This document shows, piece after piece, positions 1-4,711 of a stretch of 38,547 bases of DNA. Each line of letters begins with the position of its first letter. Positions within the stretch are counted from its first letter, which is position 1. The stretch is from a virus: IMG/VR virus record IMGVR_UViG_3300047678_000129, positions 1-38,547 of that record. One strand, given 5' to 3'. The position numbers and the translations under genes were made by a program. The notes under the pieces were generated by a model that was given only the letters and a program-made list of their open reading frames with translations, made no database searches and had not been told where the DNA came from.

Positions 1-401
1 TTGGCATCGCCCAGGTTGGCACCGCGCAGGTCGGCACCGCGCAGGTTGACATCGCGCAGGTTGGCATCGCCCAGGTTGGCATCGCTCAGGTTGGCATCGC
101 GCAGGTTGGCACCGCTCAGGTCGGCACCGCCCAGGTTGGCATCGCGCAGGTTGGCACCGCTCAGGTCGGCACCGCCCAGGTTGGCACCGCTCAGGTCGGC
201 ATCGCGCAGGTTGGCATCGCTCAGGTTGGCACCGCGCAGGTTGGCATCGCTCAGGTTGGCACCGCGCAGGTTGGCACCGCTTTTGTAAGCCAATTTGACG
301 GCGAGCCCGAGCTTGACGCCTTCGGTCGCGTCAACACTGCACTCGATGTCGGCGGTGAAAATCACCGCGCCGTTCCAACGGTTTTTGATCTGATATTCCA
401 T
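1..401 (-). CDS. Pentapeptide-repeat protein, N-terminal part (runs off the left end)
   Basis: On the minus strand ATG at 401 opens a frame beginning [15 protein letters not shown], about 40 residues of non-repeat N-terminal domain. It then enters a run of A(N/D)LxG/D pentapeptides ([15 protein letters not shown]) that continues to base 1 without a stop. Because 38401-38526 repeat 1-126, the frame continues in phase at the right end and stops at 37968. On a 38,400-bp circle this gives 277 residues with about 25 pentapeptides (roughly residues 41-167). Pentapeptide repeats fold as a right-handed quadrilateral beta-helix; some family members mimic DNA and protect gyrase, but the target here is unknown. 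It follows the 57-residue gene at 412-585 by 10 bases, so it is an early gene of the leftward operon. The number of repeats may be affected by assembly of a 15-bp repeat. Confidence 0.9.
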   Translation of the reverse strand, partial: MEYQIKNRWNGAVIFTADIECSVDATEGVKLGLAVKLAYKSGANLRGANLSDANLRGANLSDANLRDADLSGANLGGADLSGANLRDANLGGADLSGANLRDANLSDANLGDANLRDVNLRGADLRGANLGDA

Positions 402-411
402 GCCCCCTGCC

Positions 412-585
412 TCAGTTTCCGAGTTTCGCGATTGTCTCGTCTTGTTCCTCACACCCGCCAACCAGCATTGAGCCGATGGTGAGTGCGTGATGTGTTGGGC
501 GGCATTGCTGGGCCGTGATGGCTGAGGCAGCGAGGCCGATTGCGACCCCCGCTATCGCTCCGAGAATTTGGAGTGCCCTGCCCAT
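412..585 (-). CDS. Small membrane protein (57 aa), first gene of the leftward early operon
   Basis: ATG at 585 is preceded by GAGGGGACAGGACG, a good Shine-Dalgarno region. The product has a hydrophobic N-terminal helix ([19 protein letters not shown]) followed by [13 protein letters not shown], a second short apolar stretch (SMLVGGC) and an acidic tail. It could be a one-helix membrane protein or carry an uncleaved signal; no lipobox of standard form is visible. It is the first gene after the leftward promoter at 635-664 and ends 10 bases before the pentapeptide gene start, so the two are likely co-transcribed. Early phage membrane peptides often act in host takeover or exclusion, but nothing in the sequence proves a role here. 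Confidence 0.7.
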   Translation of the reverse strand: MGRALQILGAIAGVAIGLAASAITAQQCRPTHHALTIGSMLVGGCEEQDETIAKLGN

Positions 586-608
586 CGTCCTGTCCCCTCA
601 ATCCGTTT

Positions 609-623
609 CCCGCTCGAAGCGGG
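609..623 (-). promoter_or_regulatory. Small hairpin in the leftward operon leader (possible nut-like element)
   Basis: The leader RNA (minus strand) contains CCCGC-TTCGA-GCGGG, a 5-bp stem with a 5-base loop, between the promoter and the first gene. The size matches a lambda boxB hairpin, but the loop is not GNRA-like and no clear boxA or N-like protein was seen. Functional meaning is uncertain. Confidence 0.3.
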
Positions 624-634
624 TGACAGATGCG

Positions 635-664
635 AAGATAGTTCACGCCATGTGAAACTGTCAA
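635..664 (-). promoter_or_regulatory. Leftward early promoter (pL-like) with operator in its spacer
   Basis: On the minus strand there is a perfect -35 TTGACA (664-659), an 18-bp spacer and a -10 TATCTT (640-635). The 15-bp operator 642-656 fills the spacer, so bound repressor would occlude RNA polymerase. It reads into the 57-residue gene, the pentapeptide gene and, across the contig junction, the recombination and integration genes. Confidence 0.65.
642..656. promoter_or_regulatory. Operator O1 (perfect dyad)
   Basis: TTCAC-GCCAT-GTGAA is a perfect 5-bp inverted repeat with a 5-bp centre. It matches three other sites at 674-688, 1286-1300 and 1311-1325 and lies within the spacer of the leftward promoter. 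The likely ligands are the XRE repressor (948-1250) and/or the Cro-like protein (1336-1593). Confidence 0.7.
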
Positions 665-673
665 GCACAAAAA

Positions 674-688
674 GTCACGTCGCGTGAA
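674..688. promoter_or_regulatory. Operator O2
   Basis: GTCAC-GTCGC-GTGAA has the same half-sites as the other three operators, with one changed outer base. It is 32 bp centre to centre from O1, upstream of the leftward -35 box, and overlaps the expected -35 position of a rightward TATAAT at 697-702. Confidence 0.65.
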
Positions 689-696
689 AATTGTGC

Positions 697-702
697 TATA
701 AT
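697..702 (+). promoter_or_regulatory. Candidate rightward -10 box
   Basis: A perfect TATAAT lies on the plus strand. The hexamer 17 bp upstream (674-679, GTCACG) is a poor -35 and is part of operator O2. If active, it would transcribe the small ORF at 737-943 toward the repressor gene and be controlled by O2. Confidence 0.4.
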
Positions 703-736
703 CGCACCAACGATTCGCGCCGCCCCGAGTTGTCCT

Positions 737-943
737 GTGGACAAGGGCGGCGAGCCGCATGTCAGCGTTGTTGGGAATGTGGCCATTGACGCTAAGTGCA
801 AGCGCATAGGTCTATGGAATTACATGTTTGCCAACGATGGGCGCAACAAGGAAATCGGCGTCTTATACGGGCGATCTCAGCGCACCAAGCAGATTATAGC
901 CGGAATACTGACGGTGGGGACGCTCGCGCGGCTTGGCTTTTAG
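737..943 (+). CDS. Hypothetical small protein convergent with the repressor
   Basis: This is an open frame of 68 codons starting at GTG 737, with possible later starts (ATG at 824). It ends 4 bases before the repressor stop on the other strand. The product ends in an apolar stretch (QIIAGILTVGTLARLGF) after a basic middle. No good Shine-Dalgarno is seen before GTG 737. I do not recognise the family. A TATAAT box with an overlapping operator lies upstream at 697-702, so the position suits a small immunity-region gene, but the ORF could also be fortuitous. Confidence 0.4.
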   Translation: MDKGGEPHVSVVGNVAIDAKCKRIGLWNYMFANDGRNKEIGVLYGRSQRTKQIIAGILTVGTLARLGF

Positions 944-947
944 TGCG

Positions 948-1250
948 CTACCGAGATTTCTGCGGTCGAGCCTGTTGCAAGGCCTTCACTGCATCGGCAG
1001 TCTCGTAGCGAAGCCCAGAAGGGTCGCCGAGATAAATCCAATCGAGCGTCAAGTCGTAGGCTTCGACCAGTAAAATAGCGTTGTCGATGCTTGGTCGGCG
1101 CTCGCCCTTTTCGTATTGGTTGTATGTGTTATGGGCGATGCCAGCCCTCCTGCAAAAGGCCCGTTGATTGAGGCCTTCCACCTGTCGGACGAGCAGCAAT
1201 CGCTGGCCGATAGCCGCCACCGACTTTTCCCCAGCAGCATCTGTTGTCAT
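948..1250 (-). CDS. XRE-family HTH repressor (CI-like)
   Basis: This 100-residue protein is dominated by an HTH_XRE domain at about residues 13-75. IGQRLLLVRQVEGLNQRAFCRRAG is followed by the recognition region HNTYNQYEKGERRPSIDNAILL and the LDWIYLGD end typical of small Cro/CI-type repressors. There is no S24 peptidase domain, so induction by RecA-driven self-cleavage is not expected. ATG 1250 is reached from a promoter at 1280-1308 whose spacer holds operator 1286-1300, suggesting autorepression. It is divergent from the Cro-like gene, the classic bistable arrangement. Likely role: maintenance of lysogeny by binding the four shared operators. An antirepressor or other induction route is not visible. 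Confidence 0.85.
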   Translation of the reverse strand: MTTDAAGEKSVAAIGQRLLLVRQVEGLNQRAFCRRAGIAHNTYNQYEKGERRPSIDNAILLVEAYDLTLDWIYLGDPSGLRYETADAVKALQQARPQKSR

Positions 1251-1279
1251 GTGCCCATTGTCGTGATTGGCACGCGCGA

Positions 1280-1308
1280 ATGCTATTCACGCGATGCGAA
1301 CTTGACAA
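1280..1308 (-). promoter_or_regulatory. Promoter of the repressor gene
   Basis: On the minus strand there is a -35 TTGTCA (1308-1303), a 17-bp spacer and a -10 TAGCAT (1285-1280), giving a leader of about 20 bases before ATG 1250. The spacer contains operator 1286-1300. Its -35 overlaps the rightward -35 by five bases on the opposite strand. Confidence 0.6.
1286..1300. promoter_or_regulatory. Operator O3
   Basis: TTCAC-GCGAT-GCGAA carries one change in the right half-site relative to the perfect dyad. It lies inside the spacer of the repressor promoter, so binding would repress the repressor gene. Confidence 0.65.
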
Positions 1309-1332
1309 CAGTCACAATGTGTGAATTATATT
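1302..1332 (+). promoter_or_regulatory. Rightward early promoter (pR-like)
   Basis: There is a perfect -35 TTGACA at 1302-1307 and an AT-rich -10 region (TATATT at 1327-1332 with a 19-bp spacer; overlapping TTATAT or ATTATA give 18 or 17). Operator 1311-1325 lies in the spacer. The expected transcription start is at or within a few bases of ATG 1336, so the mRNA may be leaderless. Confidence 0.6.
1311..1325. promoter_or_regulatory. Operator O4
   Basis: GTCAC-AATGT-GTGAA lies within the spacer of the rightward promoter, 25 bp centre to centre from O3. Same half-sites as O1 and O2. Confidence 0.65.
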
Positions 1333-1335
1333 CTC

Positions 1336-1593
1336 ATGGCAAAACAACAACCCGTATTACACTCCGTTGCCGATGTCGTCAAAGCGTTCGGCGGCAATAA
1401 GCCTATTGCCAAGTGGTGCAACGTTCGCACGTCCGCCGTCTCAAACTGGCTGGAACGGGACTACATCCCTCCCGGCTGGCATTACCGGATGGCCGTCGAA
1501 CTTGGGCAGCGAGGCTATCAGGTTGACCCGATGGTGTTCGGGATCAACGCCGAGCTGGTGGGCAACCCCTACCGAGCAAAGCGAGTAGCGTAA
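1336..1593 (+). CDS. Cro-like HTH regulator
   Basis: This 85-residue protein begins MAKQQPVLHSVADVVKAFGG. Its helix-turn-helix part (NKPIAKWCNVRTSAVSNWLER, then DYIPPGWHYRMAVELG) resembles YdaS/Cro-type regulators of phage immunity regions, in which a residue pattern AVSNW marks the recognition helix. It lies just after the rightward promoter and opposite the repressor, so it is probably the lytic-side regulator. The start at 1336 is preferred over an in-frame GTG at 1321, because the latter lies upstream of the likely -10 box. There is no Shine-Dalgarno before 1336, consistent with leaderless translation. Confidence 0.75.
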   Translation: MAKQQPVLHSVADVVKAFGGNKPIAKWCNVRTSAVSNWLERDYIPPGWHYRMAVELGQRGYQVDPMVFGINAELVGNPYRAKRVA

Positions 1594-1684
1594 CCCCCGC
1601 GTTATGCGTGCCCAGGGTCGGGAGTACCGACCGGACGCGGGGGAGAGGACCGGGGCGATTTGGGAAACCAGCTCGCCCCGGTCC
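1594..1684 (+). other. Highly structured segment: two strong hairpins (candidate RNA element)
   Basis: Hairpin 1 is CCCCCGCGT (1594-1602) paired with ACGCGGGGG (1635-1643). It encloses an inner 6-bp hairpin GGTCGG-GAGTA-CCGACC (1616-1632). Hairpin 2 is a perfect 12-bp stem, GGACCGGGGCGA (1647-1658) with TCGCCCCGGTCC (1673-1684). Its top holds TGG-GAAA-CCA, a GNRA tetraloop. It starts right after the cro-like stop. No U-run follows, so it is not a standard terminator. A short ORF from ATG 1604 to TAA 1705 (33 aa) overlaps it and is an alternative explanation. Confidence 0.5.
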
Positions 1685-1690
1685 AGCGTC

Positions 1691-1720
1691 GGTATAGATG
1701 CATAAAGATGAACTCGAACT
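1691..1720 (+). repeat. 30-bp element shared with the parA upstream region
   Basis: The 20 bases from 1691 (GGTATAGATGCATAAAGATG) are identical to the reverse complement of 32918-32937. After one mismatch the next nine (ACTCGAACT) also match. Inside are two near-direct decamers, TATAGATGCA and TAAAGATG(C/A)A. The other copy lies immediately upstream of parA. It is a candidate binding site for the RHH protein or another shared regulator. Confidence 0.7.
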
Positions 1721-1920
1721 AAACCGCGTAACCCGTTGAATTTGTGGCGTCAGCGGTGAGTGCAGATGCGGCGTGCCGCGAGGCCGCTGACCTCTCCCAT
1801 GGGTTCCCCGTCTGCGCTCTCCGGTGATGCCACGCATCGCCACTGGCCCGCATTGGGCGTTTCCTCGTCAGGACTTGGGGCTTTGTGCCGAGTGCCCCGA
1901 TTTTCTCAAAGGCACGATCA
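1721..1920 (+). other. Leader region without a clear gene
   Basis: No confident gene is seen between the shared 30-bp element and ATG 1921. A frame from ATG 1827 to TAA 2093 (88 codons, with a CAEC motif) is open and overlaps the stop of a short GTG frame (1742-1825) as TGATG. However, it runs through the terminator at 2021-2057 and into the competing 30-residue membrane peptide, so it is doubtful. Confidence 0.35.
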
Positions 1921-2013
1921 ATGCAAACGCAAATAGCCGCATTCGTCATCGGGACAATCTGGATTGTCGCGATTGGGTGCTTCTTTCTGGCGGTTTTGAC
2001 GGGGGCGCATTGA
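1921..2013 (+). CDS. Small membrane peptide (30 aa)
   Basis: ATG 1921 follows a CAAAGGCACGATCA region with an AAAGG Shine-Dalgarno. The product is almost wholly one hydrophobic helix (AAFVIGTIWIVAIGCFFLAV, then LTGAH). Its stop is followed 7 bases later by a rho-independent terminator, which fits an end-of-transcript gene. The function is unknown; the position after cro suits a small early membrane protein. A longer overlapping frame (1827-2093) is the alternative. Confidence 0.5.
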   Translation: MQTQIAAFVIGTIWIVAIGCFFLAVLTGAH

Positions 2014-2020
2014 AACGACG

Positions 2021-2057
2021 AAGGCTCCAACCCTGCCAGGTGGAGCCTTCTGATTTT
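2021..2057 (+). terminator. Rho-independent terminator between cro region and replication genes
   Basis: AAGGCTCCA (2021-2029) pairs perfectly with TGGAGCCTT (2041-2049) around an 11-base loop, followed by CTGATTTTGTG. It would separate the immediate-early cro transcript from the replication genes, like lambda tR1, and implies antitermination, read-through or a second promoter downstream. A second weak hairpin (AACCAG-CGTG-CTGGTTTTT, 2092-2109) lies just beyond. Confidence 0.7.
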
Positions 2058-2098
2058 GTGATCCGGGCGGATCGGTTGCGTTTGAGATTGTAACCAGC

Positions 2099-2167
2099 GT
2101 GCTGGTTTTTGCGGGCGTGCTGTTTGCCCTTACGCTCACTGCGCAAATCATTAACGCAGTCGAGTAG
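2099..2167 (+). CDS. Possible hydrophobic peptide (22 aa)
   Basis: GTG 2099 to TAG 2167 encodes a strongly apolar peptide (VLVFAGVLFALTLTAQIINA). The frame is open back to 2053, but no ATG or good Shine-Dalgarno is seen. It is listed only because early regions of this phage contain other one-helix peptides. Confidence 0.25.
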   Translation: MLVFAGVLFALTLTAQIINAVE

Positions 2168-2210
2168 TCGGGTCAATAGCGCGCTCTTGGGAATACACAG
2201 GAGCGGCGCC

Positions 2211-2942
2211 TTGAGCGTTGACGCGATTGCATTTGTGAAGACGCTCGACGTGGACAATCCCATGTCGCGCCTTCTGCTTTTTATTGTTGGTGAGAACACA
2301 TTCAACGACAGCGGCCTTTGCCGCGTCGGACAAGCAGTCCTTTGCGACGAAACCCGCGCAAGCGAGCGCACGGTTCGCAACCACATCAAGAAGCTCGCCA
2401 AGGCCAAGGTGCTTGCGGTCCATAAGCAAGCTAGGGCTGGGGGTGGGCGCGACGTGGACGCAATAGAGTTAGTTGGTTTCACCAATTGGCTCAAAGAAAA
2501 CAGAAAAAGCAAACCGGCAAAATCTGCCGGTTCAAACCGGCAAAATCTGCCGGTTCAAACCGGCAACCTGTTTGCCGGTTCAAACCGGCAACTGTTTGCC
2601 GGTTCATATAAGGATAACCGTACAAGTAACCGTACAAGTGAAACCCCTTTATCCCCTTTGGACACTCGCAAGGTCGAATTTGAAAATGGCAAGCTGACCC
2701 TTTTCAACGGCCTCCGACAATTTTGGGTTGACGAATTTGGCGGCGACGAAAAGCGCCTCGACCTCGCGCTGACGCAAGCGGCCGGTTACGTCCAGCCCAA
2801 CAGCAGCCGCCCGTTGGAAGCCCAGGTTTCCTCGCAACTCGCCAAGATCGCAGCGGAAAAGCGCGACCGGGACGCGCGCTATCTCGCCGCTGCCGCGGCG
2901 AACAAACCCGCCAAGAAAAAATTCCAACCTTCGCGCTGGTGA
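2211..2942 (+). CDS. Replication initiator with winged-helix/HTH N-terminus and internal origin
   Basis: TTG 2211 is chosen because AGGAG (2199-2203) sits 7 bases upstream; this gives 243 residues. The N-terminal part (MSRLLLFIVGENTFNDSGLCRVGQAVLCDETRAS...RTVRNHIKKLAKAKVLAV) is a winged helix-turn-helix typical of phage and plasmid replication initiators such as lambda O-type proteins. The middle (about residues 100-135) is encoded by four DNA repeats and looks like a flexible linker. The C-terminal part ends in a lysine-rich tail (NKPAKKKFQPSRW), perhaps for helicase contact. The next gene is a helicase. Likely job: binding the iterons inside its own gene and loading the helicase. The TTG start may keep expression low. 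Confidence 0.75.
   Translation: MSVDAIAFVKTLDVDNPMSRLLLFIVGENTFNDSGLCRVGQAVLCDETRASERTVRNHIKKLAKAKVLAVHKQARAGGGRDVDAIELVGFTNWLKENRKSKPAKSAGSNRQNLPVQTGNLFAGSNRQLFAGSYKDNRTSNRTSETPLSPLDTRKVEFENGKLTLFNGLRQFWVDEFGGDEKRLDLALTQAAGYVQPNSSRPLEAQVSSQLAKIAAEKRDRDARYLAAAAANKPAKKKFQPSRW
2511..2605. repeat. Four tandem palindromic iterons (probable replication origin)
   Basis: Four contiguous units start with AAACCGGCA and end with TGCCGGTTC, at 2511-2533 (23 bp), 2534-2556 (23), 2557-2581 (25) and 2582-2605 (24). Each is itself an inverted repeat (AACCGGCA/TGCCGGTT) with a variable 4-7 base centre. They lie inside the initiator gene, as lambda ori lies inside gene O. Two 12-bp tandem repeats (TAACCGTACAAG) follow at 2615-2638, next to a more AT-rich stretch. 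Confidence 0.8.
2615..2638 (+). repeat. Two tandem 12-bp repeats beside the iterons
   Basis: TAACCGTACAAG occurs at 2615-2626 and again at 2627-2638 without a gap. The region from 2606 (ATATAAGGATAACC) is locally AT-rich compared with the genome and could be the unwinding side of the origin. Confidence 0.6.
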
Positions 2943-2945
2943 ACC

Positions 2946-4118
2946 ATGCACGGCACCCTGAAAACCGAACCGCTGGTTATCGTTTCGAGCCAAGCCCACG
3001 AGAGGGCCGTGCGGGCTGCTGGCGCGACGAAAGTCGTGCTCGTTGACCCGCTGCGCGGCGGCGAGCAAATCCTCGGTTATCGCCCCTCGACGGGTGGCTA
3101 CGAGCTAGTCACCGGCTTCGAGCACGAGGCCTACCTGATCGCGCTACCGGCGCAGCTCGCGCAGCTTCGCGACGATCTTGCGGTGCGCCTTGGCGACGAG
3201 AAATGCCGCTGGTGCGACTGGCCCTTCGAGGGCGACGTGGTTGCTGCGCTGGCGTCGGCCCGGCCGATGTGGACGGACGAGCTGGCGACCCTCGACGACA
3301 TCCCCGATCCCGGCCCGGTGCAAACCTACGCGAGCGGTTTTCCTTTGCTCGATCAGCATGGGTTTCGTTTCGAGCTTCCGGCCTTCATGTCGATCATCGG
3401 CCCGTATGGTTCGGGCAAGAGCGTGCTGCTTCGCCAGCTACTCGTGCAGCTTCGCCGCCAACATGGCTGGAAGTGCCTGCTGACGAGCTTCGAGGAACGG
3501 GTAAAGCCCCGCTATCAAATGGATTTGCGCAGGCACTTCCTCGATTGCCGTGTGCAGGATGCCGATGAGCGCGAGCGCGCGCACGCGGACGCTGCAATCC
3601 GCCAGTCATTCGTGTTCCTCCGCCGCAAGCGCAACACCGTGCTCGACCTCGAAAGGCTACTCGACCGCATCGAGTTCGCCGTGAAGGTTTACGGCGTCAA
3701 GGTCGTTGCCATCGACCCCGTAAATGAGATCGACCACCAGGTCCCGAAGGGCGAAAGTAAGACCGACTACATGGGCCGCTTCATCATGAAGCTGAAGGCC
3801 CTCGCCGACGACTACGGCCTCTTGATGATTTGCTGCGCGCACCCGCCTAAGGACGGCGTTGAGAAGCGCCTGCAAAAGCACGGCCTGCTGACGCTCAATG
3901 ACGGCGCCGACACGGCGCATTGGGGCAACAAGTCCGATATCGGCTGGTGCGTTTGGCGCAATCTAGACGGCCCGACGTTGCTGCACATCGACAAGCTCAA
4001 GTGCCACGACACGATGGGCAAGCCGACGCTGGCGGAATTGTTTTTCGACAAGGACATGGGGCGCTTTCGCGTAGCTCGCATGGGCTACGACATTCTCGGC
4101 GACGGCAATGACGACTGA
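2946..4118 (+). CDS. Replicative DNA helicase, RecA-fold (DnaB/Twinkle-like)
   Basis: This 390-residue protein has an N-terminal part of about 125 residues that resembles a degenerate Toprim-like fold (LVIVSSQAHERAVRAAGATK, LVDPLRGGEQ). A RecA-type ATPase follows, with Walker A GPYGSGKS at residues 152-159, the FEERVKPRYQMD region, Walker B VVAIDPVNEID, and an ICCAHPPK motif with the sensor histidine. This matches phage helicases of the DnaB/gp4 type that unwind DNA at the fork. A short CxxC pair (CRWC, residues 87-90) in the N-terminal part is unusual. It follows the initiator by 3 bases and overlaps the next small gene by ATGACGACTGA, so it is part of the replication operon. No separate primase was found, so host DnaG is probably used. 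Confidence 0.85.
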   Translation: MHGTLKTEPLVIVSSQAHERAVRAAGATKVVLVDPLRGGEQILGYRPSTGGYELVTGFEHEAYLIALPAQLAQLRDDLAVRLGDEKCRWCDWPFEGDVVAALASARPMWTDELATLDDIPDPGPVQTYASGFPLLDQHGFRFELPAFMSIIGPYGSGKSVLLRQLLVQLRRQHGWKCLLTSFEERVKPRYQMDLRRHFLDCRVQDADERERAHADAAIRQSFVFLRRKRNTVLDLERLLDRIEFAVKVYGVKVVAIDPVNEIDHQVPKGESKTDYMGRFIMKLKALADDYGLLMICCAHPPKDGVEKRLQKHGLLTLNDGADTAHWGNKSDIGWCVWRNLDGPTLLHIDKLKCHDTMGKPTLAELFFDKDMGRFRVARMGYDILGDGNDD

Positions 4119-4218
4119 TTGGATACCGCTCGGTGTAGCGGCTGAATTGGCGATGGCTGACATCTACGCGCGCAAGATTGCCCGCGCGCTCCGTGAAAAT
4201 GCGAGGGAAGGGACATGA
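4108..4218 (+). CDS. Small ORF (36 aa) coupled to the helicase gene
   Basis: ATG 4108 overlaps the last codons of the helicase gene and its TGA overlaps the next ATG (ATGA at 4215). Exact stop/start overlaps on both sides support a real coupled gene. The product (MTTDWIPLGVAAELAMADIY, then a basic helix) is a short amphipathic protein of unknown function. Confidence 0.6.
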   Translation: MTTDWIPLGVAAELAMADIYARKIARALRENAREGT

Positions 4219-4496
4219 GCAGACGTAGGAATTTCGACGACAAACGCATGAAGGCAGAAGATCACCAGAAGTGGCTGCGGTATACGCGCGCCAAGGAGAT
4301 TAGGCGGGCCGCACTCGATCCGCGACCCGACTACATCGGGTTCGCGCTTTGCAACATTACCAAGCGCTGCCGCGACAAGAAGGGCGATTTCGGAAACCAC
4401 GACACCGTTAGGGACGAGCAGGCCCGATGGCAGCGCTCCACTAGGTCGGCGCCCGTCACGCTGCCGAAACTTGCTTTCATGGATGGCGCGGGATGA
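4215..4496 (+). CDS. Hypothetical basic protein (93 aa)
   Basis: ATG 4215 overlaps the stop of the preceding small ORF by ATGA and its own TGA overlaps ATG 4493. The protein is rich in Arg and Lys (MSRRRNFDDKRMKAEDHQKW, NITKRCRDKKGDFG) and has no recognisable domain. The charge suggests nucleic-acid contact, but this is inference. It belongs to the rightward early operon between the helicase and the packaging genes. Confidence 0.7.
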   Translation: MSRRRNFDDKRMKAEDHQKWLRYTRAKEIRRAALDPRPDYIGFALCNITKRCRDKKGDFGNHDTVRDEQARWQRSTRSAPVTLPKLAFMDGAG

Positions 4497-4711
4497 CCGC
4501 CCCTCCATTCACGAAATACGGCCTCCGTTGGGACTGCATCGTCACCGCTGACGGCTCTGGTCGCTACGAGTGGCGCGCTGGCGCTCTCACGGTATGGCGC
4601 GACGGGAGAACATTCCGCGCCCGCGGGAACGGCAGGGAGGTTTCCGGGACATTCCCGACGCTGCTCGCGGCGATGAGGGCGGCGCAGAACGATTGGTGGG
4701 CCGCAGCATGA
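4493..4711 (+). CDS. Hypothetical small protein (72 aa)
   Basis: The start overlaps the previous stop by ATGA, and its own stop overlaps ATG 4708 in the same way. The product (YGLRWDCIVTADGSGRYEWRAGALTVWRDGRTF) looks like a small beta-rich domain with many aromatic residues, ending in a helix (LLAAMRAAQNDWWAAA). I do not recognise the family. Co-translation with its neighbours is likely. Confidence 0.7.
   Translation: MTAPPFTKYGLRWDCIVTADGSGRYEWRAGALTVWRDGRTFRARGNGREVSGTFPTLLAAMRAAQNDWWAAA

Noticed and set aside
1-288. Plus-strand ORF of repeated [10 protein letters not shown] pentamers at the left end
   Set aside because: It is the antisense reading of the pentapeptide-repeat gene; only the minus strand gives the A(N/D)LxG/D consensus with proper head and tail domains.
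449-760. Long minus-strand ORF across the leftward promoter
   Set aside because: It runs through the promoter and operator and overlaps the better supported 57-residue gene in another frame.
1827-2093. 88-codon ORF from ATG 1827
   Set aside because: It reads through a clean terminator hairpin and over the 30-residue membrane peptide with a good ribosome site; kept only as an alternative.
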